A stretch of 5,868 bases of DNA from Chitinophagaceae bacterium (GTDB lineage Bacteria > Bacteroidota > Bacteroidia > Chitinophagales > Chitinophagaceae), in assembly GCA_947378615.1 (NCBI GenBank), contig CANCKV010000243.1, positions 1 to 5,868 of the forward strand. Direction: 5' to 3'. Position numbers and translations under genes: made by a program. Of this stretch, positions 5,132 to 5,868 are shown in pieces. The notes below the pieces were generated by a model. It searched no databases. It saw only the letters and a list, made by a program, of their open reading frames with translations, and was not told where the DNA came from. Position 1 is the first letter of the stretch; each line of letters opens with the position of its first letter.

Positions 5132-5168
5132 GATTAATTGGGTTTAACATAGGAGTTATCAATTAATC
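5132..5168 (+). promoter_or_regulatory. 9-bp inverted repeat upstream of nuoB
   Basis: GATTAATTG (5132-5140) and CAATTAATC (5160-5168) are perfect reverse complements with a 19-nt loop. They lie in the 103-nt spacer between nuoA and nuoB, ending 20 nt before the nuoB start. The stem is AT-rich and has no real U-tract, so it is not a convincing terminator. It could be an operator, a weak mRNA hairpin affecting nuoB translation or mRNA processing, or chance. A smaller 6-bp hairpin, TTGTTT/AAACAA, lies at 5111-5126. Confidence 0.35.
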
Positions 5169-5188
5169 TTAAAAAAACGAAATAGTTT

Positions 5189-5776
5189 ATGCGTCCTGTA
5201 CGTTTTAATATTAATGCCAAAAAGGCGAACATTCAAGATGCGGTAGCAACTGTGCAAGCGCCTCCGGGATTTAGTGGAGAAGGTTTTTTTACGACTAAAA
5301 TGAGTGATGTAGTTGGATTAGCACGTAAAAATTCTATGTGGCCACTTCCATTTGCAACTTCTTGTTGTGGTATCGAGTTCATGGCTACAATGGCTTCTCA
5401 CTACGATTTATCAAGATTTGGTGCCGAAAGAGTTGGTTTCTCCCCTCGTCAGTGCGATTTATTGATGGTAATGGGCACTATCTCTAAAAAGATGGGTCCT
5501 GTACTTCGTCAGGTATATCTACAAATGGCCGAACCTCGTTGGGTTCTTTCGGTAGGTGCTTGTGCGAGTAGTGGTGGTATTTTTGATACATACAGTGTTC
5601 TTCAAGGTATTGACCAAGTAATTCCTGTAGATGTTTATGTGCCAGGATGTCCTCCACGTCCGGAAGCAATCATCGATGGTTTTATGAGAATTCAGGATTT
5701 AGTGGGTCAGGAAAGTATTAGAAGAAGAAATAGTGAACAATACAAGGCTTTATTAAATAGCTACGGAATAGAATAA
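5189..5776 (+). CDS. nuoB: NADH-quinone oxidoreductase subunit B
   Basis: A 195-aa peripheral-arm subunit of complex I, equivalent to mitochondrial PSST. It carries the terminal 4Fe-4S cluster N2 and passes electrons to quinone at the membrane interface. All four expected N2 ligands are present: the tandem Cys59-Cys60 in FATSCCGIEFMA, Cys125 in GACASSGG and Cys154 in VPGCPPRPEA. The conserved stretch RFGAERVGFSPRQCDLLMVM (76-95) is intact. The first 30 or so residues (MRPVRFNINAKK...) are a variable extension, and the length is ordinary for the family. The ATG at 5189 follows an A-rich leader with no Shine-Dalgarno sequence close by; an AGGAG at 5151 is too far upstream to act. The stop codon is separated from the nuoC ATG by one base, indicating translational coupling. 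Confidence 0.97.
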   Translation: MRPVRFNINAKKANIQDAVATVQAPPGFSGEGFFTTKMSDVVGLARKNSMWPLPFATSCCGIEFMATMASHYDLSRFGAERVGFSPRQCDLLMVMGTISKKMGPVLRQVYLQMAEPRWVLSVGACASSGGIFDTYSVLQGIDQVIPVDVYVPGCPPRPEAIIDGFMRIQDLVGQESIRRRNSEQYKALLNSYGIE

Positions 5777-5777
5777 T

Positions 5778-5868
5778 ATGGCAATAACTAACGCTTATAT
5801 ACAAGAGAAACTCGTAGAAAAATTTGGTGAACAAGTAACTGGATTTGAAGAGAATTATGGGTTATTCA
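5778..5868 (+). CDS. nuoC: NADH-quinone oxidoreductase subunit C, 5' fragment
   Basis: Only the first 30 codons and one base are present; the gene runs off the window end. The visible N-terminus, MAITNAYIQEKLVEKFGEQV, followed by TGFEENYGLF, fits the start of Bacteroidota NuoC, a roughly 160-170-aa peripheral-arm subunit (30-kDa type) of complex I. Its ATG lies one base after the nuoB stop, which fits the standard nuoA-B-C order. In this phylum NuoC is normally separate from NuoD, but the window is too short to show whether it is fused here. The identification rests on position plus a short N-terminal match. Confidence 0.85.
   Translation, partial: MAITNAYIQEKLVEKFGEQVTGFEENYGLF

Overview
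The window comes from a low-GC Bacteroidota chromosome, most likely a Chitinophagaceae-type or related environmental lineage. Four things point there: starts without Shine-Dalgarno sequences, three TAnnTTTG-like -7 elements placed 22-25 nt before start codons, AT-rich intergenic spacers full of short-period repeats, and a nuo operon with separate nuoA, nuoB and nuoC. All genes lie on the + strand.

Layout. Bases 1-259 are non-coding and hold a 21-nt periodic repeat (3-93), a perfect 8-bp inverted repeat (191-212) and a probable promoter (230-237). A 246-aa protein of unknown function follows (260-1000), with a possible divergent fibronectin-III-like C-terminal half. It is closed by a strong intrinsic terminator (1060-1098). 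Next is a three-gene envelope cluster: a 77-aa protein with two predicted membrane segments (1284-1517), a PstS-like substrate-binding lipoprotein (1619-2536) and a 580-aa secreted TPR protein (2858-4600). This cluster ends at a second intrinsic terminator (4609-4636). A well-formed promoter then drives nuoA (4687-5085), nuoB (5189-5776) and the start of nuoC (5778 to the window edge), the front of the respiratory complex I operon.

How they work together. NuoA, NuoB and NuoC are parts of one machine, the proton-pumping NADH:quinone oxidoreductase. The small membrane protein, PstS-like lipoprotein and TPR protein look like one periplasm/envelope unit. From memory, related Bacteroidota carry similar genes downstream of exbB-exbD-tonB, but no exbBD/tonB gene is in this window, so that link is an inference. 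The first gene is separated by a terminator and appears unrelated.

No complete new defence, mobile or biosynthetic system is visible. The most unusual signal is in the spacers. Four of them carry short-period repeats, and three are in strict 7- or 21-nt register with different heptamers in each. The 321-bp spacer before the TPR gene instead holds a large inverted-repeat block built from ACACAAGG/CTTTGTG words.
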